In this document: positions 43,031 through 50,728 of the stretch, one piece after another
Layout of the letters: each line of letters begins with the position of its first letter
Position numbering within the stretch: position 1 is the stretch's first letter
From: Streptosporangium becharense
Lineage (GTDB): Bacteria > Actinomycetota > Actinomycetes > Streptosporangiales > Streptosporangiaceae
Length of the DNA: 64,000 bases
Assembly (NCBI RefSeq): GCF_014204985.1
Contig: NZ_JACHMP010000001.1
Coordinates: 7,254,001-7,318,000, forward strand
Reading direction: 5' to 3'
Position numbers and translations under genes: made by a program
Notes under the pieces: model-generated
What the model was told of the DNA's origin: nothing
Database searches by the model: none
The model's input: only the letters and a program-made list of their open reading frames with translations

Positions 43031-44073
43031 ATGCCGCTCCTTACTGGGTGGAGAGCGCCGGCCGGCGCCGGCGGGGGAGTGGCGGCCTGCTCACCGAACC
43101 GGACCAGCCGGATGGCGTCGATCAGCTCACGTTGGAACGGGTCGGCCGCGATCTCGCGCAGCCGGGCCCGCCCGTCGAGCGAGCGGAGCATCTTGTAGCA
43201 GAGGTCGCAGCCGTTGGTGAAGTTCGTCCCCTTGAACAGCTTGCGCACCGCCGGGGACGAGGCCACCATGCGGGCCACACCCTGGGGGCCGTACACGCGC
43301 AGGAACTGGTACTCGTAGTTCTTGTCGGCGTCGTCGAGGATCTCCCCGAACGAGCTGTCGTGCAGGTTGCCCAGGAAGTAGGCCAGATCGGAGAGCCGGA
43401 CGTACGCTCCGGCCTTGCCGATGTGGCACGCCGACAGGTCGCCGTTCGGGTTGATCAGCGGGGTCTCCAGGTAGCAGGAGGCCGAGAAGTGCTCCGGGTC
43501 GGGGGGAAGGCCCACCTGGTGCGCCGTCTTGATGAACGGCGTGGGGATCACCCGGTCCACGTGCACCCGGACGCGGTCCTCGAAGCGCCGGTACAACCCG
43601 CGGATCTGCTCCTCCTCGTGGTCCTCGGCGATGGTGATGCAGAGGCTGATCTCCGGGATCTCCCGGGCGATCGCCCCCTCGATCACGTTGACGACATGCT
43701 GCGTGGGCACCCGCTCCTGGTGGTAGACGTCGGTGCTCAGGTAGAGCCGGGTGAGGCCGGGCAACTGCCCGAGGATCTTGTCCACCGTCGCGGGCGACCG
43801 CCCCCAGAAGCTGCTGGTGAACACCGAGATCCGTGGCCTGCCGGGGTGGCCGGCGGCGGCCCCGACCCCGGACTTGAGCATCCGGAATCGCTGGAAGGGC
43901 TCGCCGCCGGTGAAGATGACCTCCGGGATGCCGCTGTCGCACGCCTGCGCCACCCAGCGCCCGATCTCCTCCGCGGTCGGCTGGCGGTCACGCGTGGAGC
44001 CGGTGAAACCGCAGTGCCGGCAGCCCACGGTGCAGATCTCGGTGACGCTGACCAGTATCGAGTTGAAGTGCAC
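43027..44073 (-). CDS. Radical SAM maturase next to the precursor (locus 2)
   Basis: 348 residues from GTG 44073. The SAM motif is CTVGCRHC (Cys14, Cys18, Cys21), with VIFTGGEPFQRF following. Further cysteines at 200, 216, 289 and 292 (SCYLETPLINPNGDLSACH; NGCDLC) are plausible ligands of one or two auxiliary clusters. It begins 17 bases after the precursor stop and is the most likely first modifying enzyme. A proline-rich C-terminal tail (about 30 residues) is unusual. The reaction cannot be predicted from sequence. Confidence 0.92.
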   Translation of the reverse strand: MHFNSILVSVTEICTVGCRHCGFTGSTRDRQPTAEEIGRWVAQACDSGIPEVIFTGGEPFQRFRMLKSGVGAAAGHPGRPRISVFTSSFWGRSPATVDKILGQLPGLTRLYLSTDVYHQERVPTQHVVNVIEGAIAREIPEISLCITIAEDHEEEQIRGLYRRFEDRVRVHVDRVIPTPFIKTAHQVGLPPDPEHFSASCYLETPLINPNGDLSACHIGKAGAYVRLSDLAYFLGNLHDSSFGEILDDADKNYEYQFLRVYGPQGVARMVASSPAVRKLFKGTNFTNGCDLCYKMLRSLDGRARLREIAADPFQRELIDAIRLVRFGEQAATPPPAPAGALHPVRSGM

Positions 44074-44090
44074 GACACCCCCTGGAGCGT

Positions 44091-44321
44091 TTAGTAGTAG
44101 CCGCCGCCGCCCGGCTGCTGTTCGATAGGAGCCGTGTGCGCCTGCACCGCGGGCTTGAGCAGGCCGGCGCCGGCCAGCTCCTTGATCTGGTCGATGTGGT
44201 CGGCGCCGAGGTTGTACTCGGCGGCGACCGACTCGGGGTTGCTGAGCAGCTGCTCGGCGAACCCGGGATCCGACGCGGCGCGCTGCACGAGATCGCGGAC
44301 GCGTGGTGACGACTCGGTCAT
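44091..44321 (-). CDS. RiPP precursor peptide ending in four glycines and two tyrosines (locus 2)
   Basis: 76 residues from ATG 44321 with GGGAGGG upstream. The first 50 residues (MTESSPRVRDLVQRAASDPG, ...SNPESVAAEYNLGADHIDQI) form a helical acidic leader reminiscent of Nif11/NHLP-like and Franean1_4349-type RiPP leaders; this is from memory. The C-terminal core-like part is KPAVQAHTAPIEQQPGGGGYY at 56-76, lacking cysteine. It is first in an operon with three radical SAM genes. The two terminal Tyr, or the Gly run, are plausible sites of radical chemistry. A leader-core boundary near residue 50-56 is a guess. Confidence 0.88.
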   Translation of the reverse strand: MTESSPRVRDLVQRAASDPGFAEQLLSNPESVAAEYNLGADHIDQIKELAGAGLLKPAVQAHTAPIEQQPGGGGYY

Positions 44322-44496
44322 GGTCCCTCCCATGGGACGGGTTCTGGTGGGCCTGTCGGGGGTGCCCACGTGGTCAACGTACGGACGGGACGCCCACCGA
44401 ACCTCCGCCTGGCAGGCGTATTCCGCTTCCGTCGCGGCACGGAGAACCCGCCGTCGGTCCGCCGATCACCGCGTCCCCGTGGCCTAGCCGCCCCGT

Positions 44497-44603
44497 GCGA
44501 CGGCCTACGTCCGCTCCGCGCGACGGCCTATGTTCGCTGCGGGATGGCCTATCCCTGCTCCGGGACGGCGTATGTCCGCTCCGGGACGGCGTGAGCGGCC
44601 CGC
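44497..44603. repeat. 21-bp tandem repeats between divergent locus-2 promoters
   Basis: Four to five units of about 21 bp, GCGACGGCCTATGTCCGCTCC in consensus, start at 44497, 44520, 44541, 44562 and 44583 (the last partial). Twenty-one bases is two helical turns, so bound proteins would face the same side. The array lies 176 bp from the precursor start and 115 bp from the divergent radical SAM start. It is a candidate operator array for the locus regulator. Confidence 0.85.
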
Positions 44604-44717
44604 GTCCCGGCGGAAGCCGTCCCCGGCGCGGCCGGTACGGCGCGGGCGGTGGCCCCACCGCGCCGCCGGATGCCCGTCGCGCGGGACGGGCGGCGCGGCG
44701 CGGCGTATGGTCTGGGC

Positions 44718-45728
44718 ATGCTCAGGATCGCCGAGCTCGACGCCCTGCGACGGCAACCCGGGAGATCCGCCCTGCTCGTCGTCACCGACCGCTGCCCGGT
44801 CGGATGCTCGCACTGCTCGGTGGCCTCCCGCCCTGACGGCCCGCGCATCACCGACCTCGCGCTCTTCGAGGAGGTCGTCGAGGGACTCTGCGCGGACGAA
44901 ACACTGCGGGTCGTCGGCGTCTCCGGCGGCGAGCCGTTCACCGAGCGGCGCGCGCTCTCCCACGCGGCCCGGCGGATCCACGGATCGGGGAAGGCGTTCG
45001 TCCCCTACACCAGCGGCTACTGGGGGGCCGGCGGGGATCCCCCGGCCTGGATCCGGTCGGTTCTGCAGCTGTCCGCCTGCGTCGTCCTGGGCACGGACGC
45101 CCACCACACCAGCCCGCCCGGCACCGTGGCCGCCGCCGCCCGCGCCGTCGCCGCCGAGGGGACGTGGCTGGTGGCGCAGGTGCTGGACGACCCGGCCCAG
45201 ATCGGGGCCGCGGAGGATCTCCTCACCGGCGCGCTGGGCGGCGGCTGGCGCGATCTCGCCGAGATCCACGCGGTCCCCCCGCTGCCGTACGGCCGCGGCT
45301 CGGCCGTCTTCCCCGCCGCCGCCCGGGTGCCCGGCGCGCGGCTGGGGCGGTGTGCGATCGCGCGCACCCCGACGGTGCGCTACGACGGGCGGATCTCGGC
45401 CTGCTGCAACGAGAACGTCATCATGGGGGCGGGACCGCCCGGTCTGCACCGTGTCGCCCGTGACCGCGACGGGGTGCGCGAGGCCCTCGCCGCCTTCGCC
45501 GCGGACCCGTTCTTCACCGTGCTGGGCTCGCTCGGCACCGCGGCGCTGACCGCCCTGCCCCGCCACCGGGACCTCGCCGCCCGGGAATTCTCCGGGATCT
45601 GCGGGATCTGCTGGCACCTGCTGCGGCGCGTCGCGGGCGAGCGCGACCCGCTCCTGCGCGCGCTGGCGCTCCTCCCGCCGCCGGGGTCCGGCGCCGCCCG
45701 GCCCGGGGAGTCGGCGGAGACCTGGTAG
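44718..45728 (+). CDS. Radical SAM protein divergent from the precursor operon (locus 2)
   Basis: 336 residues from ATG 44718. The SAM motif is CPVGCSHC (Cys26, Cys30, Cys33), with VGVSGGEPFTERR next. The C-terminal half has PTVRYDGRISACCNENV and a CGIC pair (295-298), the same signature as in the radical SAM protein of locus 1 (28678-29892), so the two are probably paralogues. It is divergent from the precursor across the 21-bp repeats. It could act on the locus-2 peptide or on a peptide made elsewhere. Confidence 0.9.
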   Translation: MLRIAELDALRRQPGRSALLVVTDRCPVGCSHCSVASRPDGPRITDLALFEEVVEGLCADETLRVVGVSGGEPFTERRALSHAARRIHGSGKAFVPYTSGYWGAGGDPPAWIRSVLQLSACVVLGTDAHHTSPPGTVAAAARAVAAEGTWLVAQVLDDPAQIGAAEDLLTGALGGGWRDLAEIHAVPPLPYGRGSAVFPAAARVPGARLGRCAIARTPTVRYDGRISACCNENVIMGAGPPGLHRVARDRDGVREALAAFAADPFFTVLGSLGTAALTALPRHRDLAAREFSGICGICWHLLRRVAGERDPLLRALALLPPPGSGAARPGESAETW

Positions 45729-45745
45729 CACTTCGTTTCAGCGAA

Positions 45746-46165
45746 TGGCCCACCGGCGCTCCGGCACCCACCGAGTACCGGCTGACCACTCTTCCCGCCG
45801 ACACCCCGCTTCGACGCCTGGCCGGCCTGGCGAAGATACGCCGGCGCATCGAGCACGACCACCGGGAGGTGAAGCACGGTCTGGGCTTGGACCACTTCGA
45901 GGGCCGCACCTGGCGCGGCCGGCACCACCACGTCACCCTCGTCACCGCCGCCCATGCCTTCCTCACGCTGCGACGCCTGGACGGACCGGCGCGTGCCCTA
46001 CCTGCCACCGCGACGTTCCCGGCCCGACTCCGCCCCGCCGCGACGACCGCGCCGGGCCCGGTCGCGGACCTGATCGGTGCGCTCGGGAACGGTGTGCCCG
46101 ATCCCGCGTCGTCGCAGCCAGGCCCGGATCGCCTTGGAGCTGTAGCCTTGTCGCCGACGAGGTGA
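45746..46165 (+). pseudogene. IS701-like transposase C-terminal remnant
   Basis: The frame reads EYRLTTLPADTPLRRLAGLA, then IRRRIEHDHREVKHGLGLDH and FEGRTWRGRHHHVTLVTAAH, the conserved C-terminus of IS701-type DDE transposases with its catalytic Glu region. The N-terminal three quarters are absent; the fragment abuts the radical SAM gene and may mark the edge of the locus. Confidence 0.8.
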
Positions 46166-46266
46166 TCGGGACGCACCCGGGGCCGTCCATCACCGACCGG
46201 GGCAGCAACGGCCCCGGCGCCTGCCCTCGCGGTGGCTGCCGCCCTGCTCGACGTCGGGCAGTAGTG

Positions 46267-46317
46267 TCATCACCCGTCTGTGATGAAGTGGTCCGCCGCA
46301 TCACGGACGGGTGATGA
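46267..46317. terminator. 19-bp inverted repeat, likely terminator
   Basis: TCATCACCCGTCTGTGATG pairs with CATCACGGACGGGTGATGA (one mismatch) around a 13-base loop. It lies between the IS701 remnant and the 3' end of the secreted-protein gene on the minus strand, followed by GGGTCTTTTGG on the plus strand. A bidirectional terminator or an old transposon end is possible. Confidence 0.7.
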
Positions 46318-46414
46318 CGAAGGGTCTTTTGGCCTTGCTTTCATTCGGTCGCCTGGTTGGCTCTTCGAGCTGTTCCTGTATGCTCTGCCGCGACCGGACG
46401 AGCTTGCGGTCGGC

Positions 46415-46732
46415 TCAGATTCTTTGATGGCCGACCGATGCCGGCCATGAGTTGCTGCTGCATTGGGCATTTGATTTAACGGAATTGGCCACCCAGGGGC
46501 CGTAAACCGTGGTGACGATACCGCTACTATTCTGGCAGAAGAGCAGGACCCGTGTCTGAGTCACTCCGGTACCGCTGCACATCGCCCAGCCGGTGCCGCC
46601 GCTGATGCCGATCTGCGCGCTAGTGCTGCAGGTCGCCGCCTGGGCGGGAGCGGTCGGTGACATTAGAGTTGTCGCGGCGGCGATCGCGGCCACCGCGGCC
46701 GCCGAAACGCCGAACTTCTTGATGCGGCCCAT
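46415..46732 (-). CDS. Small secreted cysteine-containing protein
   Basis: 105 residues from ATG 46732, with AAGGAG seven bases upstream. A clear Sec signal peptide (basic MGRIKKFG, hydrophobic core, cleavage after AQA) leaves a mature domain of about 70 residues. It has four cysteines (TCSTS, MCSGT, FCQNS, QCSSN), probably two disulfides, and is Gly/Ser/Thr-rich. It resembles small secreted actinobacterial proteins of unknown role. GC is lower than the surroundings and it stands alone between transposase remnants, so recent acquisition is possible. Confidence 0.85.
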   Translation of the reverse strand: MGRIKKFGVSAAAVAAIAAATTLMSPTAPAQAATCSTSAQIGISGGTGWAMCSGTGVTQTRVLLFCQNSSGIVTTVYGPWVANSVKSNAQCSSNSWPASVGHQRI

Positions 46733-46947
46733 TAGTTATCTCCTTCGGCGTCGATGTTTGCTTTTTGATGGTAGTCACAGCTTTGGTGGATATCCATAGG
46801 GGATGGTATGCAATTCGAGTGAGCGGTTTACGGGCTGGCCGCGGGGCCGCAGATTGAAGTCCGGAACAGGGAAGAAGTCTGTCGGTGAGTGTTTGAGAAG
46901 ATCAATTCGAGGACGGGACGAAGGTTGTCACCTGCCGGCGGGCGGCA

Positions 46948-47370
46948 GTGGCGCCACGGGTGATCCGGCGGGCCATGCCGCTGATCGCGGCCCAGCAGAT
47001 CATGGCCTCCCGCATGGTGCTGGAGGGCGATCGGACGGTCGCGTTCGTGGCGCGGGGGTTCGACATCAACGCCAGCACCCTGGGCGGCCGGGTGAACCGA
47101 CATCGGATCGCGAGCGCGCAGCAGGAGCGGCGCCCGGTCTCCGGGCCGGAGCGGGTGCGGATCCGGGAGGCGGAGCGGGAGAACGCCGAGCTGCGTTGAT
47201 CGTCTGAATCTAAGGCCGTCTTCTTCGCGTCCGAGACTCGATGACGCTCGCCGAGTACGAGCTCCTCGACGCGGAGAAGGCGCATCACTCGATCGCGCGG
47301 AGGTGTGCTTGGCTGGCCCGGTCGGGCTGTTCGGCCAGGTTCCGCTGGTCGTGCGGGGCCTGAGGTCTGC
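46948..47370 (+). pseudogene. IS3-family transposase OrfA/OrfB remnant
   Basis: The frame from 46948 ends INASTLGGRVNRHRIAS and then SGPERVRIREAERENAELR, as in IS3 OrfA. After the stop at 47199 the sequence continues with KAVFFASETR-like and YELLDAEKAHHSIARRCAWL text, as at the OrfA/OrfB junction. It breaks off near 47370. It is degraded and truncated, with no inverted repeats seen. Confidence 0.75.
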
Positions 47371-47513
47371 AGTTCCCGGCAGTCTCCGCGCTCGGAGCCG
47401 CGACCGTGTTCTGGGAGTCCTCCGATGAAGGGCACTGTCGTTGACCGGATCCGTCCGCTCCCCGTCGCGATCAAGCCTTCTGTGGTGCGGCGGAGCCTGC
47501 GAGGGTGAACTTC

Positions 47514-48113
47514 ATGAGCCGAACCGCACTGATCGTCATCGACGTCCAAGAATCCTTCCGGGCCCTCCCGAACTGGCCGGCCGTGAACCGCCCCGACATC
47601 GCCGAGCGGGTCGCCCGCCTGGTTCGCGCGGCACGAGACAGGGGCGACTTGGTGGTCTGGGTGCTGCATGCAGAACCGGGCTCCGCCGGCGTCTTCGATC
47701 CAGCCAACGGCTACGTCCGGCTGATCGATGGTCTCGAGCCGGGTCCGGAGGAACCCGTGGTCACGAAGGCTTCCCACAATGCCTTCACCACAACGAATCT
47801 GCAGCAAGTCCTCACCCGGCACGGTGTCACCGAGCTGGTGATCAGCGGCATTCGCACCGAGCAGTGCTGCGAGACGACCGCTCGGATCGCCTCCGACCTC
47901 GGCTACGACGTCGTGTTCGTCACCGATGCGACCGCGACCACTCCGCTGCCGCATTGGACGGTGCCGCTCGATACGCCGCTGGAGCAGGTCCTGGCCGATC
48001 CGCGAACCCTCAGCCCCGAGGTCGTGACCGAGCGGACCGAGTATGCCCTGGCGCGCCGGTTCGCCACCATTCGGACCCTTGACGACCTGGCCGCCGAGCC
48101 CATGCCATCCTGA
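47514..48113 (+). CDS. Cysteine hydrolase of the isochorismatase family
   Basis: 199 residues from ATG 47514 (a GTG at 47505 is possible). Family motifs are ALIVIDVQESF with the catalytic Asp, VVTKASHNAF with the catalytic Lys, and GIRTEQCCETTARIASDLGY with the nucleophilic Cys. It hydrolyses small amide or vinyl-ether substrates; nicotinamidase-like or isochorismatase-like activity cannot be separated. It is seven bases upstream of a GlxA-type regulator, a common pairing, so the regulator probably controls or senses its substrate. Confidence 0.93.
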   Translation: MSRTALIVIDVQESFRALPNWPAVNRPDIAERVARLVRAARDRGDLVVWVLHAEPGSAGVFDPANGYVRLIDGLEPGPEEPVVTKASHNAFTTTNLQQVLTRHGVTELVISGIRTEQCCETTARIASDLGYDVVFVTDATATTPLPHWTVPLDTPLEQVLADPRTLSPEVVTERTEYALARRFATIRTLDDLAAEPMPS

Positions 48114-48120
48114 CTGGATA

Positions 48121-49047
48121 ATGACCGTTCACGTCGCGTTCCTGCTGGTTGCGAACCTGCACCTTCTGGATCTGGCCGGGCCGGCACAGGTCTTCTCCAC
48201 CGCGAACGACCTCGGCTACGGATACCGGCTGAGCTATGTGGCCGAGACCGAGACGATCCTGACCGCTCAGGGCATCCCGGTGCGGGCACAGGTCCGCTGG
48301 CCGGACCTCGGCCCGAAGGACCTGGTCGTGGTGCCGGGGTGGAGCCGGTCGCGACCACGACAGGTTCCGGCGATCGGACCGGAGACCGCGCGGCGACTGC
48401 GCTGCCACCACGCGGACGGAGGGTCGGTGGCGAGCGTGTGCTCGGGGGCGGACGCGCTGGGAGCGGCCGGACTGCTCGATGGTCGCCGCTTCACCACTCA
48501 CCATGACTTGGCCGGTGAGCTCACGGTGCGCTACCCGCGGGCGAAGATCGTGCGAGATGTCCTGTACGTCACCGACGACCGGGTGATCACGTCCGCGGGA
48601 ATCGCCAGCGGCATCGACCTCGCGCTGCACCTTGTCGCCGGGGACCACGGTCCCGCAGCGGCCGCGCGCGTGGCGCGGGAAATGGTCGTCTACGCACGCC
48701 GGAACGGCCACGAACCGCAGGAGAGTGTGATGCTGCGGCATCGGGACCATCTCAGCGATCTCTCCCATCGGGTGCAGGACGTCATCGACGAGCGCTACGC
48801 CGACCGTCTCCCGCTCGGCGACCTCGCTCGCCGGGCCGGCGTCAGCGAGCGGACCCTCACCAGGGCCTTCACCGCCGCGACCGGGCTCACCCCGCTCCGG
48901 TACCAGCAACTTCTCCGGCTTGAAAGGGCCGAACACCTGATCGGCCACGGCACGACGGTCGAAGCGGCTGCACGAGCCGTCGGCTTTGACGACGCCCGCA
49001 TGCTCCGACGCCTCCGCTCGCGTGCGGGGAAACCGGCTGAAGGGTAG
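48121..49047 (+). CDS. GlxA-type transcriptional regulator (DJ-1/PfpI + AraC helix-turn-helix)
   Basis: 308 residues. The N-terminal DJ-1/PfpI-like domain (about 1-185) has the nucleophile-elbow region ASVCSGADALGAAGLL. The C-terminal AraC helix-turn-helix pair (about 215-300) has LPLGDLARRAGVSERTLTRA and AARAVGFDDARML. Such proteins activate amine or amide catabolism genes. It follows the cysteine hydrolase gene by seven bases and is probably co-transcribed with it. Confidence 0.94.
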   Translation: MTVHVAFLLVANLHLLDLAGPAQVFSTANDLGYGYRLSYVAETETILTAQGIPVRAQVRWPDLGPKDLVVVPGWSRSRPRQVPAIGPETARRLRCHHADGGSVASVCSGADALGAAGLLDGRRFTTHHDLAGELTVRYPRAKIVRDVLYVTDDRVITSAGIASGIDLALHLVAGDHGPAAAARVAREMVVYARRNGHEPQESVMLRHRDHLSDLSHRVQDVIDERYADRLPLGDLARRAGVSERTLTRAFTAATGLTPLRYQQLLRLERAEHLIGHGTTVEAAARAVGFDDARMLRRLRSRAGKPAEG

Positions 49048-49338
49048 GCCCGGGTCCACCCGCTCTTGCTCAGTCCTCATTCTTCCCGGACGCTTTTCGG
49101 GCACGACGTGTACGACATCCCGCACGTACCGCGGGTCAGCGGGTTGTCGACGCTCCGACAGTCATCGGATTGACCTTCAGGGCGGAGCGGTCGAGCGGCA
49201 TCCGGAGCGGTCCCGGAGCGGGCCACGGCTCGGGCGCGGGCGGGCGTCGGCCCCGCCCCGGTGGAGTCGGTCCCGTCGGCCGCCCCCGGCGGGGCGGAGC
49301 GGCGCGTGCCCTGCGGCTGCTCCGCCTGCGCGCAGCCG

Positions 49339-50310
49339 TCAGCCGAACAGGGCCCGGCGTAGCGCGACCACCCGCTCGGCGGCGGCCCGGCGGCTGATCT
49401 CCGCCTGCGGGAACAGCCCGTCGAAGCCGTGGAACGCCCCGGGGTAGAGGTGGAACTCGGTGGAGACACCGGCCTGCACCAGCCGGAGGGCGTAGTCGGC
49501 GCACTCGTCCCGGAAGACCTCCAGCTCGCCGACGTCGATGTACGCGGGCGGCAGGCCGGACAGGTCGGTCGCCCTGGCCGGCGCCGCGTATGGGGAGACG
49601 TCGTCGCCGCCGCGCCGGTCGCCCAGCAACGCGGTCCAGCCGAGGATGTTCGCAGCCCGGTCCCACACGATCGCGTCGGTGAACTCGCGACTGGACGGGG
49701 TGGTGTTGCGGTCGTCCAGCATCGGGCAGACGAGCAGCTGGAACACCAGGGGCGGGCCGCCGCGATCGCGGGCCAGCAGCACGGTGCCGGCGGCGAGACC
49801 GCCTCCGGCGCTGAGCCCGCCCACCGCGAGGCGGTCCGGGGCGATGCCGAGGTCGGCGGCGTTCTTCGCGGTCCACACCAGGCCGGCGTAGCAGTCTTCC
49901 ACCGGTGCCGGGTCCGGGTGCTCGGGCGCCAGGCGGTAGTCGACCGAGACGATCACACACCCCACCTTGAGGACGTGGTCGATGAGCCGGGGGTCCTCCA
50001 TCTCGACCTCACCGAGGATCATCCCGCCGCCGTGGATCCAGTACAGGCCGGGGAGGGGCCCGTCCTGACCGGCGGGCCGGTAGATCCGCAGCCGGACGTC
50101 CGGGTCGCCGTCCGGCCCGGGTACGGTCCGGTCCTCGATCGTGACCCGCTCGTCCGCCACGAGCGGGGCCATCGCCGCGCGCGTCGCGCTGTGCTGGACG
50201 CGGACGCCGGGCAGGTCCTCCAGCCGGAGGGCTCCGAAGTCCATGAACGGCAGCGGCGTCGCCTCCAGGGCGGCGGCCAGGCCGGGGTCCAGGTTGGGAT
50301 GATGTGCCAT
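49339..50310 (-). CDS. Alpha/beta hydrolase, hormone-sensitive-lipase (HSL) family
   Basis: 323 residues from ATG 50310 with GAGGAG upstream. HSL features are the oxyanion-hole motif WIHGGGM, the nucleophile elbow GLSAGGG, and the C-terminal VFRDE (Asp) and FHGFDG (His) segments. The SVDYRLAPEHP and NTTPSSREFTD regions are typical. It should be a cytoplasmic esterase for short-chain esters. It is transcribed alone, convergent with the GlxA-type regulator. Confidence 0.95.
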   Translation of the reverse strand: MAHHPNLDPGLAAALEATPLPFMDFGALRLEDLPGVRVQHSATRAAMAPLVADERVTIEDRTVPGPDGDPDVRLRIYRPAGQDGPLPGLYWIHGGGMILGEVEMEDPRLIDHVLKVGCVIVSVDYRLAPEHPDPAPVEDCYAGLVWTAKNAADLGIAPDRLAVGGLSAGGGLAAGTVLLARDRGGPPLVFQLLVCPMLDDRNTTPSSREFTDAIVWDRAANILGWTALLGDRRGGDDVSPYAAPARATDLSGLPPAYIDVGELEVFRDECADYALRLVQAGVSTEFHLYPGAFHGFDGLFPQAEISRRAAAERVVALRRALFG

Positions 50311-50728
50311 GTCACTCCTCGTCGGGAGACGGTGGTGCGGTCGGGAGGGGCCCAGGAGGGGTGGTGCCCGGAAACCGGGGGACAACCGTTCACGCGCACG
50401 TTCTCCTGCACAGATCATCCGTGAGTCGTACGCCGCCCACAACCGCGACATGGCCGCGATGAGCGGGTCTCCCCCCGCCGGACGGCGGCCGATCCGGGTG
50501 CCGGAGGCCACCGTCTCGCCGCGTCACGGTGATCGGCTGAACGTCGGCACGACCCCGGCGGCGGACATCGTCCGCCCGCCGCCGCCCTGCGCGCGTGAGG
50601 ATTCGCCCGCCGCTGAAATCAGCGGTTCCGGACGTCCATCTATTATCAGATATTTTTTTCGCCGCTGTTTTCGCCGTCCGGCTAATGATGAATTGACACC
50701 TTATTTCGGGCTACGCGATGATCAATGA
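50311..50728. other. Divergent intergenic region, no gene
   Basis: About 420 bp between the esterase and a divergent lipoprotein. The right end (about 50635-50728) is markedly AT-rich and probably holds the lipoprotein promoter. No operator-like palindrome or coding frame was convincing. Confidence 0.6.

Noticed and set aside
44497-44603. CRISPR array
   Set aside because: The repeats are directly adjacent without unique spacers and no cas genes are present.
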